A stretch of 9,997 nucleotides of DNA from Candidatus Omnitrophota bacterium (GCA_028718265.1 JAQUMG010000052.1:1-9997), one strand, 5' to 3'; shown: positions 1 through 7,485, numbered from the stretch's first letter. The notes: generated by a model not told the origin, from the sequence alone. A program made the numbers and translations.

Positions 1-416
1 ATATGTTTAGGCCATGAGGCCAGCAGAAATGCGCGGGCGCCGAGGGTGGGGTTGAATATATTTGCGCCCAAACCGCCGAACGCCCCCTTGCATATAGCCA
101 TAGCGAAAACCCCGCCTGCCACCGGTATCCATAACGGAACGCTCGAAGACAGGTTGTAAGCCAAAAGCAGTCCCGTAAGGGCGGCGGAGCCGTCCCGAAC
201 GCTTATCTTCTTATTGGTCATTTTCTGGATCAGTGCTTCCGTTATTATGCAGGTTAATATTGAGGCAATAATTATTTTTAATGCCGGTAAACCGAATATG
301 ATTACACCGGCTATGCCTGCCGGGATAAGGGCCAGAAAGACGGTCCACATTACCTTTGATACGGTCTCGCCGCTGTGTATATGAGGCGAAGCGCTTACGA
401 TGAGCCTATCTTGCAT
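1..416 (-). CDS. rnfD: Rnf complex subunit D, N-terminal part (runs off the window)
   Basis: This is the integral-membrane, flavin-carrying subunit of the Rnf ferredoxin:NAD+ oxidoreductase, homologous to NqrB. My translation from the ATG at 416-414 is open through 138 codons to the window edge. Recognisable family signatures are SPHIHS at residues 10-15, a first hydrophobic segment at about 24-42, a second at about 45-60, RDGSAALTGLLLAYN at about 74-88, and GGLGANIFNPTLGARAFLLAS at about 114-134, the most conserved stretch of NqrB/RnfD. The covalent-FMN threonine motif should lie downstream, outside the window, so it cannot be checked. The start is supported by AAGGAAG at 429-423, six bases upstream. 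It overlaps the end of rnfG by 11 bases, which suggests translational coupling. Identity is near certain; completeness is unknown. Confidence 0.95.
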   Translation of the reverse strand, partial: MQDRLIVSASPHIHSGETVSKVMWTVFLALIPAGIAGVIIFGLPALKIIIASILTCIITEALIQKMTNKKISVRDGSAALTGLLLAYNLSSSVPLWIPVAGGVFAMAICKGAFGGLGANIFNPTLGARAFLLASWPKH

Positions 417-942
417 TTTGGACTTCCTTCAGTAATTGGTCTTTCAATTCCGATATCTTATTTTTTACGGAGTTTATTACGGCGGTGGATGAGATGGTCG
501 CTCCCGTTATTGAATCCACCTGAGCGAGCGCTTCTGAGTTCCTGCCTTTAAATTGGCCCAGAAAAGCAGGTTCCGTTACCCGGGTCCCTAACCCCGGAGT
601 TTCAGCCTGAGAAAGGATTTTAATATTAACGATTTCAAGATTCAGGTTTAAACCCGCCATTACTTCGATGGTAGAGGAGTATCCCTTGCCTTCCGATTTT
701 ACAACGAAACCGTTTAGCCGATTGGCGTTGTCGTAGGCCGTATAATACAATAATTTGCCGTCCTTTAATTGCGGTTTAAATGTAAGGGCTTCCGGCATGA
801 CTTCTTTTAAGGCAAGGTTTTCATTTTTTTCTTTCTGCAGCGCAATTTTCGGCTCGGTAATGCTGTTTACCACTGCCAGAACACTGCTGGCCAGAAAACA
901 TATTGTTCCCAATATTACGCCGTACCTTGCCATCTGTTTCAT
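406..942 (-). CDS. rnfG: Rnf complex subunit G, covalent-FMN protein
   Basis: RnfG is a membrane-anchored subunit that carries a covalently bound FMN on the outer face and passes electrons within the Rnf complex; it is homologous to NqrC. The 178-residue protein starts with one transmembrane anchor at about residues 7-28. An FMN_bind domain follows, with GKGYSSTIEVMAGL at about 86-99, AETPGLGTRV at 113-122, and the flavinylation motif TGATISS at 146-152. Thr149 is the expected phosphoester-linked FMN site. Length is normal for the family. The ATG overlaps the rnfC stop (ATGA, 4 bases) and has GAGGA at 954-950, seven bases upstream, which favours this start over the ATG three codons later. Its placement between rnfC and rnfD is unusual, because rnfD normally precedes rnfG. 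Flavinylation would need an ApbE-type transferase, not seen here. Confidence 0.96.
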   Translation of the reverse strand: MKQMARYGVILGTICFLASSVLAVVNSITEPKIALQKEKNENLALKEVMPEALTFKPQLKDGKLLYYTAYDNANRLNGFVVKSEGKGYSSTIEVMAGLNLNLEIVNIKILSQAETPGLGTRVTEPAFLGQFKGRNSEALAQVDSITGATISSTAVINSVKNKISELKDQLLKEVQNAR

Positions 943-2240
943 TTTTTAATCCTCGTCTTCGCGTGTTTTATCGCCTGCACGATATTCCGCTTTTGCGGGC
1001 AGACGTAATTACAGGCACCGCATTCCATGCACTCCATGCAACCGTAAGCCTTTGCTAAATCCCACTTTTCTTTTTCCGCTGCCAAACTCATCATGCAGGG
1101 CATAAGCCCTAACGGGCAATATTCTATGCAACGGCCGCAGCGTATGCAAAGTTTTTCTTCGGCCGGTTCAACTTCGCTTTCTGCAAGCAGAATCACGCCA
1201 TTAGTGCTTTTAATTATAGGCGCATCAAGGCTATATTGGGCTATACCCATCATAGGGCCGCCGAAGATTATTTTTTTGGGCTCCTTCTTCAAGGGCCCGC
1301 ACTGGTCTATAAGGTCTTTTATGGGTGTCCCTATGCGCGCCAATAGGTTAGCGGGATGTTCCAGACATGTGCCGGTTACCGTTACTACTCTTTCGTACAA
1401 CGGTTTGCCTGAATAGACGGCTTCATAGATGGCGTAAACTGTGGCCACGTTCTGTACTACTACGCCTATATCAAAGGGAAGCTTGCCCGAAGGCACTTCG
1501 CGTCTTAGTACTGTTTTGGTTAACTGTTTTTCGCCGCCTTGAGGGTAGCCGGACTTTATTACTCGTATTGTATATTTCGCGGACTGCGGACTGCGGACTG
1601 TGGACTGCATCGCTTTTTTGAACGCTTCAATCGCTTCGGGCTTATTGTCTTCAATGGCGATGTAAGCGTTTTTTGCGCCGGAGCATTTCATGACAATTTC
1701 CGCACCGAGCAGTATCTCTTTCGTCTTTTCGATCATGATGCGATTATCGCTTGTGAGATAGGGTTCGCATTCGGCGCCGTTCAGTATAAAACTGTCAATC
1801 GGTTTAGGCGGAGAAAGCTTGATATGCGTCGGAAAACTGGCGCCTCCCATGCCCACAATGCCTGCATCGAATATTATCTTGCGCAGATCTTCGGCAGACA
1901 GCCTGTCAACCTCTTCTTTAGAACGGCTTTTAAAATCAGCATGGGTATCAAGTCCGTCAGATTCTATTGATATAGCTTTGGATAATCCTAAGACGGGGTG
2001 TGGGTGATCTTGTATCGACTTTACTTTTCCGGAAACAGAGCTGTGAATGGGGGAGAAGACCGTTTTTTCCGTTAGGGTTGCTATCAGCTGCCCGGTTTTT
2101 ACGGAATCGCCTATCTTGACCACAGGCTGACAGGCCTTCCCTATATGTTGTGATAAGGGAATGAAAACCCTGTCAGGCTTCTTTGCCTTGACAATCGGCA
2201 GGCCTTCCGTTTGCCGCTTCTCTTCATTGAGTTTTATCAT
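939..2240 (-). CDS. rnfC: Rnf complex subunit C, NADH-side iron-sulfur flavoprotein
   Basis: RnfC is the peripheral cytoplasmic subunit where NAD(H) is thought to react; its core resembles the NuoF/NqrA fold. The 433-residue protein has an N-terminal barrel-sandwich domain (about 20-95). A nucleotide-binding region follows, with GIVGMGGASFPTHIKL at 127-142 and NGAECEPYLTSDNR at 154-167, then YPQGGEKQL at 232-240 and REVPSGKLPFDIGVVVQN at 247-264. Two 4Fe-4S motifs end it: Cys365/368/371/375 followed by Pro376, and Cys404/407/410/414 followed by Pro415, with an extra Cys401. Length is typical of short RnfC forms. No clear Shine-Dalgarno precedes the ATG, and a strong promoter sits only about 10 bases upstream. 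Residues about 211-220 are encoded by a heptanucleotide tandem repeat, in a segment before the conserved YPQGGEKQL that I take to be a loop. It is the first gene of the visible operon C-G-D. Confidence 0.96.
   Translation of the reverse strand: MIKLNEEKRQTEGLPIVKAKKPDRVFIPLSQHIGKACQPVVKIGDSVKTGQLIATLTEKTVFSPIHSSVSGKVKSIQDHPHPVLGLSKAISIESDGLDTHADFKSRSKEEVDRLSAEDLRKIIFDAGIVGMGGASFPTHIKLSPPKPIDSFILNGAECEPYLTSDNRIMIEKTKEILLGAEIVMKCSGAKNAYIAIEDNKPEAIEAFKKAMQSTVRSPQSAKYTIRVIKSGYPQGGEKQLTKTVLRREVPSGKLPFDIGVVVQNVATVYAIYEAVYSGKPLYERVVTVTGTCLEHPANLLARIGTPIKDLIDQCGPLKKEPKKIIFGGPMMGIAQYSLDAPIIKSTNGVILLAESEVEPAEEKLCIRCGRCIEYCPLGLMPCMMSLAAEKEKWDLAKAYGCMECMECGACNYVCPQKRNIVQAIKHAKTRIKK
1581..1608. repeat. 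Four-copy 7-bp tandem repeat inside rnfC
   Basis: GGACTGC, GGACTGC, GGACTGT and GGACTGC lie head to tail on the plus strand, with one mismatch in 28 bases. The array is inside rnfC (codons about 211-220, encoding MQSTVRSPQS) and is in frame as it stands. Because the unit is 7 bases, gain or loss of one copy would shift the frame. Confidence 0.9.
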
Positions 2241-2250
2241 GATTTAGGAT

Positions 2251-2278
2251 ATTCTATCAAAATTCTACCCCTTGTCAA
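2251..2278 (-). promoter_or_regulatory. Predicted sigma70-type promoter of the rnf operon
   Basis: On the minus strand a perfect -35 TTGACA (2278-2273) is followed after 16 bases by TAGAAT (2256-2251), five of six matches to the -10 consensus. Transcription would begin near 2244, only about four bases before the rnfC ATG at 2240, so the mRNA would be nearly leaderless. This agrees with the lack of a Shine-Dalgarno there. Confidence 0.7.
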
Positions 2279-2294
2279 TCAAAATTGTATTGAC
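2274..2294. promoter_or_regulatory. Dyad spanning both divergent -35 boxes (candidate operator)
   Basis: GTCAAT (2274-2279) and ATTGAC (2289-2294) form 6-bp inverted arms around a 9-bp centre. Each arm overlaps the -35 box of one divergent promoter, so the symmetry may come simply from two TTGAC hexamers facing opposite ways. A regulator binding here would touch both promoters. Confidence 0.35.
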
Positions 2295-2317
2295 TTTTCG
2301 GCGGATTGTATTAAAAT
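2290..2317 (+). promoter_or_regulatory. Predicted sigma70-type promoter of hppA
   Basis: TTGACT (2290-2295) and TAAAAT (2312-2317) are separated by 16 bases, and each matches the consensus at five of six positions. A start near 2324 would give a leader of about 30 bases carrying the hppA Shine-Dalgarno. It probably drives hppA and, by read-through, the two genes behind it. Confidence 0.65.
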
Positions 2318-2341
2318 GGATAGAAATTCATAAACATAAAC

Positions 2342-2347
2342 AGGAGG
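2342..2347 (+). promoter_or_regulatory. Strong Shine-Dalgarno of hppA
   Basis: AGGAGG lies six bases before the ATG at 2354. It is the best ribosome-binding site in the window and fixes the hppA start. It contrasts with the genes at 2240 and 6600, which show none. Confidence 0.85.
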
Positions 2348-2353
2348 TATTAG

Positions 2354-4459
2354 ATGCAAGGCAGTGGTTTATTGTGGTTAGCGCCGGTAGGGTCTATACT
2401 GGCCCTCTCCTTCGCCGCGTTTTTCGCTATATTCATAATGAGGCAGGACGAAGGTACCGATAAAATGAAGGAAATAGCGGAAGCGGTAAGGGTGGGAGCA
2501 AAGGCGTATCTTAAGAGACAATATTTAGGTGTCTCTTTATTTTTTATTGTGGTATTTTTTATACTTTTAGCCATGGCTTTCAGAAAATATCTGGTAATAT
2601 TTGTTCCTTTTGCTTTTTTAACGGGTGGTTTTTTCTCAGGGTTATCCGGTTTTATAGGCATGAGCATAGCTACGCAGGCGTCCAGCAGAACTGCCAATGC
2701 AGCCCGTAAAAGCTTGAATTCAGGTCTTCGTATAGCCTTTTCAAGCGGAGCGGTTATGGGACTTACAGTAGTAGGGCTCGGGCTTCTGGATCTGAGCATA
2801 TGGTATTATTTTCTGGATTGGTTCTATACGGGCCACGCAGTGCCCGTAGGAACAGATAAAATAACAGCGATCACTTCAACTATGCTTTGTTTTGGAATGG
2901 GCGCGAGCTCTCAGGCGCTCTTTGCGAGAGTGGGCGGCGGCATATTTACGAAAGCGGCGGATGTAGGCGCTGACCTCGTAGGAAAAGTAGAAGCGGGTAT
3001 ACCGGAAGACGATCCGCGCAATCCGGCGGTTATCGCGGATAACGTAGGCGATAATGTCGGCGACGTAGCCGGAATGGGCGCCGACCTGTACGAATCTTAT
3101 GTCGGCTCGATTGTCGCGACTTCTGCCCTCGGCGTTGCCGCAGGGCTGGGTCTGGCCGGCGTTACTGTGCCTATGGTCATGGCCGCGGTGGGCGTAGTAG
3201 CATCTATAATCGGTACATTCTTTGTCAGAAGCAAAGAAGAGGCGAGCCAGTCAGTTTTGCTTGCCGCTTTGAGAAAAGGCGTATTTACAAGTTCCTTCCT
3301 GGTTGCCGTATTTTCATTCTTCCTGATTAAACATGTCCTGGGTATGGAGCACATAGGCGTTTATTGGTCTGTGCTTGCGGGCTTAGTAGCGGGTGTTCTG
3401 ATAGGCCTTTCTACGGAATATTACACTTCAAGCAGTTTTAAGCCTACGCGGGCGATAGCGGATGCATCCTTGACGGGGCCCGCTACGGTCATCATAGGCG
3501 GTATGGCGGTAGGCATGGTGTCCACAGCGATACCGGTTATCGTAGTAGGTATCGCGATACTAGCCAGCTTCTTTCTGTCCGGCGGTGCGGCCAATTTCAA
3601 CGCAGGTCTTTATGGTATAGCAATTTCCGCAGTCGGAATGCTTTCCACATTAGGTATAACTTTGGCGACCGATGCCTACGGCCCCGTCGCTGATAATGCC
3701 GGCGGTAACGCCGAAATGTCGCATTTACCTGCTGAAGTCAGAAAGCGGACGGATGCTTTGGATGCTTTGGGCAATACTACCGCAGCTACAGGCAAAGGTT
3801 TCGCGATCGGCTCAGCGGCATTGACAGCTTTGGCGCTGATTGCTGCTTATCGCGAGCAGGTCTTTCTGATATCCGGCAAAGAAATGTCATTGAGTCTTAT
3901 GAACCCGAATGTCCTGGTCGGACTTTTTATAGGCGGTATGCTGCCGTTCCTGTTCTGCTCTATGACAATGCGCGCAGTCGGAAAGGCAGCCGGCGAGATA
4001 GTGGTAGAAGTGCGCCGCCAGTTTAAAGAGATAAAAGGGCTTATGGAAGGCAAGGCGAAACCCGATTATGCGCGCTGCGTCACCATAGCGACTAAAGCTG
4101 CGCAAAGGGAGATGGTAGTGCCTTCGCTTATGGCCATAATTGTTCCCATAGCAGTCGGGATTTTGGTAGGCATTGAAGCGGAAGCAGGCCTACTGACCGG
4201 AGCGACCGTTTGCGGTTTCGTTCTCGCGATAATGATGGCAAATTCCGGCGGCGCGTGGGATAATGCCAAGAAATATATAGAAGAAGGGCACCACGGCGGT
4301 AAGGGCTCTTTAGCTCATAAAGCCGGTGTTGTCGGGGATACGGTGGGCGACCCGTTCAAAGATACGTCGGGGCCGAGCCTGAATATACTTATAAAACTGA
4401 TGTCTATGGTTTCAATAGTATTTGCTTCATTCATCATTTCGCATAGTCTGTTTAAATAA
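2354..4459 (+). CDS. hppA: K+-dependent membrane pyrophosphatase, probably Na+-translocating
   Basis: This protein hydrolyses pyrophosphate at the cytoplasmic face and pumps Na+ or H+ outwards. At 701 residues with many hydrophobic segments it has the normal size for about 16 transmembrane helices. PPi/Mg-binding motifs are complete: [13 protein letters not shown] at 203-215, [20 protein letters not shown] at 229-248, [16 protein letters not shown] at 440-455, and [15 protein letters not shown] at 661-675. The subtype can be read from known determinants. Ala477 and Gly480 in [10 protein letters not shown] mark the K+-dependent class; K+-independent enzymes have Lys and Thr there. Glu247 in ADLYESY sits where Thermotoga Na+-pumping PPase has its gating Glu246. 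Some K+-dependent H+-pumping and dual Na+/H+ enzymes share this arrangement, so the ion remains an inference. It is divergent from rnfC, and the next gene begins two bases after its stop. Confidence 0.97.
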   Translation: MQGSGLLWLAPVGSILALSFAAFFAIFIMRQDEGTDKMKEIAEAVRVGAKAYLKRQYLGVSLFFIVVFFILLAMAFRKYLVIFVPFAFLTGGFFSGLSGFIGMSIATQASSRTANAARKSLNSGLRIAFSSGAVMGLTVVGLGLLDLSIWYYFLDWFYTGHAVPVGTDKITAITSTMLCFGMGASSQALFARVGGGIFTKAADVGADLVGKVEAGIPEDDPRNPAVIADNVGDNVGDVAGMGADLYESYVGSIVATSALGVAAGLGLAGVTVPMVMAAVGVVASIIGTFFVRSKEEASQSVLLAALRKGVFTSSFLVAVFSFFLIKHVLGMEHIGVYWSVLAGLVAGVLIGLSTEYYTSSSFKPTRAIADASLTGPATVIIGGMAVGMVSTAIPVIVVGIAILASFFLSGGAANFNAGLYGIAISAVGMLSTLGITLATDAYGPVADNAGGNAEMSHLPAEVRKRTDALDALGNTTAATGKGFAIGSAALTALALIAAYREQVFLISGKEMSLSLMNPNVLVGLFIGGMLPFLFCSMTMRAVGKAAGEIVVEVRRQFKEIKGLMEGKAKPDYARCVTIATKAAQREMVVPSLMAIIVPIAVGILVGIEAEAGLLTGATVCGFVLAIMMANSGGAWDNAKKYIEEGHHGGKGSLAHKAGVVGDTVGDPFKDTSGPSLNILIKLMSMVSIVFASFIISHSLFK

Positions 4460-4461
4460 AA

Positions 4462-5136
4462 ATGAATACATTTAACGGCAAAAATACGGTCGTCTTTTTA
4501 GATTTCGATAATACCATCACTACCCGCGATGTATTCGATGATATGCTGCTTCGTTTTTCCAAGGACGAAAGCTGGAAGGACCTGGAAGAGCGCTGGAAAA
4601 ATAAGGAGATAGGTTCCCGCCAATGCCTTGAGGGTCAGATAAAGAGCATCAGCGTAGCGAAGAAGGCGCTGGACGAATATCTCGGCAGAATAGAACTGGA
4701 CCCTTATTTTAAGCGGCTTATCGGGCTCTTAAGGGCAAGGCGCATTAAGACGATAGTCCTGAGCGATAATTTCGATTATATACTGAACCGTATACTGAAG
4801 AAAAACGGTATCCATAACCTCAAGGTATATTCAAATAAAGCCGAGCTTGTAGGCGACAGGCTGATACCGGGTTTTCCTTTTACGGATAATAGATGCCGTG
4901 TTTGCGCCCACTGCAAGAAAAAGAATTTACTTTCAAATGTAAACGGCCATTCGATGACCATTTACGTCGGAGACGGACAATCCGATATTTGCCCGGCGAA
5001 ATACGTAAAAAAAGTTTTTGCCAAGGAAGGCCTGCTGGATTATTTCAGGAAAGAAGGACTTTCCCATATTCCGTATAAAAACCTAAAAGAAGTGTATAAT
5101 TATTTAAAAAAGGAATATAAAAATGAGCAAAATTGA
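4462..5136 (+). CDS. HAD-superfamily phosphatase, MtnX/phosphoserine phosphatase-like
   Basis: A soluble 224-residue phosphohydrolase of the HAD subfamily IB. Motif I is FLDFDNTIT (12-20), with nucleophile Asp14 and acid Asp16. Motif II is the serine in VLSDNFD (Ser101). Motif IV is [13 protein letters not shown] (168-180), with Asp171 and Asp175 for Mg2+. The cap region contains [11 protein letters not shown] (145-155), a Cys-rich segment seen in many MtnX-like relatives; Lys152 may be the motif III lysine. The GDGxSDxCPAK form resembles MtnX (methionine salvage enolase-phosphatase branch), but no other methionine-salvage gene is near, so I leave the substrate open. The start is two bases after the hppA stop with no clear Shine-Dalgarno, implying coupled translation. 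The 3' end overlaps the aminotransferase by 14 bases, suggesting the two act in one pathway. Confidence 0.88.
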   Translation: MNTFNGKNTVVFLDFDNTITTRDVFDDMLLRFSKDESWKDLEERWKNKEIGSRQCLEGQIKSISVAKKALDEYLGRIELDPYFKRLIGLLRARRIKTIVLSDNFDYILNRILKKNGIHNLKVYSNKAELVGDRLIPGFPFTDNRCRVCAHCKKKNLLSNVNGHSMTIYVGDGQSDICPAKYVKKVFAKEGLLDYFRKEGLSHIPYKNLKEVYNYLKKEYKNEQN

Positions 5137-6547
5137 AAAGACAAATTTGGTAAAGACTAAAAAGGCTAACCGCGCGGCGGAGAAGGAAGGGTTGCTTGAA
5201 ACGGAAGCGAAATATTGCTCCTGGGGCGACACCGTCCATTATGTAGAGAAGCCGAATATCTTTGTGCGCGCCGAAGGCAGCTGCCTGTATGACGCGGAAG
5301 GCATTGAGTATCTGGATCTGCAGATGCTGTATTCTGCGTCGAACTTCGGTTATAAGAACGAACGCCTGAATTCGGCATTAAAGAAACAGATTGATTCTCT
5401 TCCGCAGCTCGCCTGCCAGTATCTCCACGAAGAGAAGATAAGACTTGCGGCGAAAATATCCAAAAGAGCAGAAATGACTTTTGAAGAAAAAGGCAGAGTC
5501 CATTTTAACGTAGGAGGTTCGGCCGCAATAGAAGATTCTATGAAACTCGTCCGAAATCATTCCGGAAGAAACCTGGTCTTCGCATTTATGGGCGGATATC
5601 ACGGCAGGACATTAGCCGCTTCGGCGATAACCTCGAGCTTCAGGTACAGAGAGCGATACGGCCATTTTGGCGACAGGGCGTGGTTCATACCATATCCCTA
5701 TTGCTTCAGATGCCCTTACGATAAGAAACGGGAGTTCTGCGATCTTTACTGCGTCAAGCAATTCGAGCGCCTTTTTGAGACGGAATATTATTCGGTCATA
5801 AATAAAAAGACAAACAAAAGCGAATTTGCCGCTTTCTACGTAGAGCCGGTGCAGGGGACAGGCGGATACGTTGTCCCGCCTGTAGATTATTTTTCCGAAC
5901 TGAAAAAAACCATGGATAAATACGGCATCCTTCTGGTGGACGATGAAATACAGATGGGATTTTTCAGGACCGGGAAATTCTGGGCGATCGAACATTTCGG
6001 CGTTACGCCGGACATAATAGTCTTCGGAAAATCGCTGACTAACGCATTAAATCCTCTTTCTGGGGTGTGGGCGAAAGAAAGCTTAATCGCACCCAGCGTA
6101 TTTCCGCCGGGTTCGACTCATTCGACATTTTCCTCAAACCCCTTAGGAACGGCTGTGGGGTTAGAGGTCATGAAACTGATAGAAGAATCGGACTTTGCTA
6201 CGGATATACCCAGGAAGGGCAGGAGTTTCGTTTCCCGATTCAGACAGCTCCAGAAGAAATATCCCCAGGTAGGGGATGTCGACGGACTGGGACTTGCTAT
6301 GCGGATAGAGATGTGCCAGAAAGACGGATATACGCCCAACAAAGAATTGACCGACGAGATCGTGAACATAGGATTGAGCGGCAAATTAAATGCCGGCGGC
6401 AAAAAACGCGGGCTTGTTCTTGATGTCGGCGGTTATTATAAAAATGTATTTACGCTGGCGCCGTCGTTTTATATTACCGAGAAAGAAATGGACCTGGGAG
6501 TAGACCTCTTCGAGGAAGCGCTCGTAAAAGCCATAAAAAATGCTTAA
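5123..6547 (+). CDS. PLP-dependent class III aminotransferase, substrate unknown
   Basis: A 474-residue fold-type I aminotransferase of the ornithine/acetylornithine/GABA group. Visible elements are FNVGGSAAIEDSMKLVR (128-144, PLP-phosphate loop), GGYHGRT (157-163), EPVQGTGG (241-248), LLVDDEIQMGFFRTGK (270-285, with the Asp that binds the PLP ring nitrogen), FGKSLTNALNPLSG (301-314, Schiff-base Lys303), and STHSTFSSNPLGTAVGLEV (331-349). The insert PYCFRCPYDKKREFC (191-206) recalls archaeal-type GABA aminotransferases. The phosphate loop has Ala134 where relatives usually carry Glu or Asp. About 25 N-terminal residues are Lys/Glu-rich and lie outside the catalytic fold. The ATG at 5123 has AAGGA about eight bases upstream, inside the phosphatase gene. 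Typical substrates are omega-amino groups of amino acids or polyamines; which one is not decidable from sequence. Confidence 0.92.
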   Translation: MSKIEKTNLVKTKKANRAAEKEGLLETEAKYCSWGDTVHYVEKPNIFVRAEGSCLYDAEGIEYLDLQMLYSASNFGYKNERLNSALKKQIDSLPQLACQYLHEEKIRLAAKISKRAEMTFEEKGRVHFNVGGSAAIEDSMKLVRNHSGRNLVFAFMGGYHGRTLAASAITSSFRYRERYGHFGDRAWFIPYPYCFRCPYDKKREFCDLYCVKQFERLFETEYYSVINKKTNKSEFAAFYVEPVQGTGGYVVPPVDYFSELKKTMDKYGILLVDDEIQMGFFRTGKFWAIEHFGVTPDIIVFGKSLTNALNPLSGVWAKESLIAPSVFPPGSTHSTFSSNPLGTAVGLEVMKLIEESDFATDIPRKGRSFVSRFRQLQKKYPQVGDVDGLGLAMRIEMCQKDGYTPNKELTDEIVNIGLSGKLNAGGKKRGLVLDVGGYYKNVFTLAPSFYITEKEMDLGVDLFEEALVKAIKNA

Positions 6548-6561
6548 TTGTTATAAATAGC

Positions 6562-6590
6562 TTGCTTTTTTAACGTATTTATCATACAAT
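6562..6590 (+). promoter_or_regulatory. Possible promoter of the hydrolase-arginase pair
   Basis: TTGCTT (6562-6567) and TACAAT (6585-6590) are 17 bases apart. The -10 box matches at five of six positions; the -35 box is weak at three of six. The start would fall near 6597, about three bases before the ATG at 6600, again predicting a leaderless mRNA. The 52-bp gap (6548-6599) is AT-rich and holds nothing else I can name. Confidence 0.4.
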
Positions 6591-6599
6591 GACTCCCTT

Positions 6600-7469
6600 A
6601 TGATTATTATATCATTTAAAGAGCGCTTCAACGGTGAGGGAGAAATACCGGATGTAAGTTTTTATCTCAACGGCAACAAGAAGGACCTCTGCATACTCGT
6701 TCACGGCCTCACGGGCACCCCGCGCGAAATGGCTTATGTAGCTAAGGGCTTAAACGAAAATGGTTATTCGGTAAAGGCGCTGCTCTTAGACGGCCACAAT
6801 AAACCGCTCTCCGTACTTAAAAGAAAGACATGGCAGGATTTTTACGCCGGCATAAGAGAAGATTTTCTTAAATGTCAGGCGGAGTATGATAATATATACG
6901 TAGCCGGCTTGTCATTCGGCGCGCTTTTAAGCCTTATGCTGGCTCACGAATTTCCCGAAAAGATAAGAGCCGTGACGTGCTTTTCCCCGACACTCTTCTT
7001 TAACGGCTGGGGCGTACCCAAGGCGAGAGTGCTTCTGCCGTTAGCGTATTTTACGCCGCTAAAATATTACGCATACTTCAAAGAAGAATATCCCTACGGC
7101 TTGAAAAATGAAAAGCTGCGCGCGAGAGTAGAAGCGTATTATAAAAAGGCGGCATTGCACGATAATAGCGAAGCAAATCTTTACGGTTATCCGGTCATTC
7201 CGGTATCGTGCATGTACCAAAATCACCTGTTGTCAAAACGCGTCAGGTCAATGTTGGGAGAAATCACCACGCCCATACAGCTTCTTCAGGCAAGGGAAGA
7301 TGATGTAACCAGTCCCAAAAACTCCACTTATATATACGAGCATATAGCCTCAAAAGATAAAGAGATTAAATTCTTCGAGAATTCCTACCACATAATAACG
7401 GCCGACCAGGAAAGAGATAAAGTGGTTGATGCGACCGTTTCATTTTTTAATAAGCATAAGCAAGCTTAA
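6600..7469 (+). CDS. Alpha/beta hydrolase, carboxylesterase/monoacylglycerol lipase type
   Basis: A 289-residue soluble serine hydrolase. CILVHGLTGTPREM (31-44) is the oxyanion-hole HGxxGTP motif of Est30-like carboxylesterases. LLLDGHNK (61-68) is the usual GH turn. VAGLSFGALLSL (101-112) is the nucleophile elbow with Ser105. QAREDDVTSP (230-239) supplies the acid, Asp234 or Asp235. NSYHIITADQERDKV (261-275) supplies His264, in the pattern (SxHxxxxDxxRDxV) typical of this family. A cap segment lies at about 133-215. No signal peptide is seen. The substrate is probably a short- or medium-chain ester or monoacylglycerol. No Shine-Dalgarno precedes the ATG; the first residues MIII are hydrophobic and no better in-frame start follows closely, so the start is reasonable but not certain. 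The next gene begins 16 bases after its stop. Confidence 0.88.
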   Translation: MIIISFKERFNGEGEIPDVSFYLNGNKKDLCILVHGLTGTPREMAYVAKGLNENGYSVKALLLDGHNKPLSVLKRKTWQDFYAGIREDFLKCQAEYDNIYVAGLSFGALLSLMLAHEFPEKIRAVTCFSPTLFFNGWGVPKARVLLPLAYFTPLKYYAYFKEEYPYGLKNEKLRARVEAYYKKAALHDNSEANLYGYPVIPVSCMYQNHLLSKRVRSMLGEITTPIQLLQAREDDVTSPKNSTYIYEHIASKDKEIKFFENSYHIITADQERDKVVDATVSFFNKHKQA

Positions 7470-7485
7470 CGGAGAACGTTAGACC

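Noticed and set aside
1539..1970. 143-codon plus-strand frame opposite rnfC
   Set aside because: It runs through the heptamer repeat and conserved RnfC codons on the other strand and resembles no protein family.
2350..2799. 149-codon open frame on the minus strand opposite the start of hppA
   Set aside because: It lies wholly opposite the conserved pyrophosphatase, its protein shows no domain, and it has no ribosome-binding site; it is a shadow of biased codon use.
3749..3768. Direct repeat of GATGCTTTG in hppA
   Set aside because: It encodes DALDAL just before GNTTAA, a conserved stretch of membrane pyrophosphatases; the repeat follows from the protein sequence.
4462..5136. Naming the HAD phosphatase MtnX of methionine salvage
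   Set aside because: The motif IV resemblance is real, but no other methionine-salvage gene is present and many MtnX-like proteins have other substrates.
6533..6572. Possible terminator hairpin after the aminotransferase (A-run with GC, later GC with T-run)
   Set aside because: The stem would be nearly all A-U with a mismatch and a loop of about 20 bases; too weak to call an intrinsic terminator.
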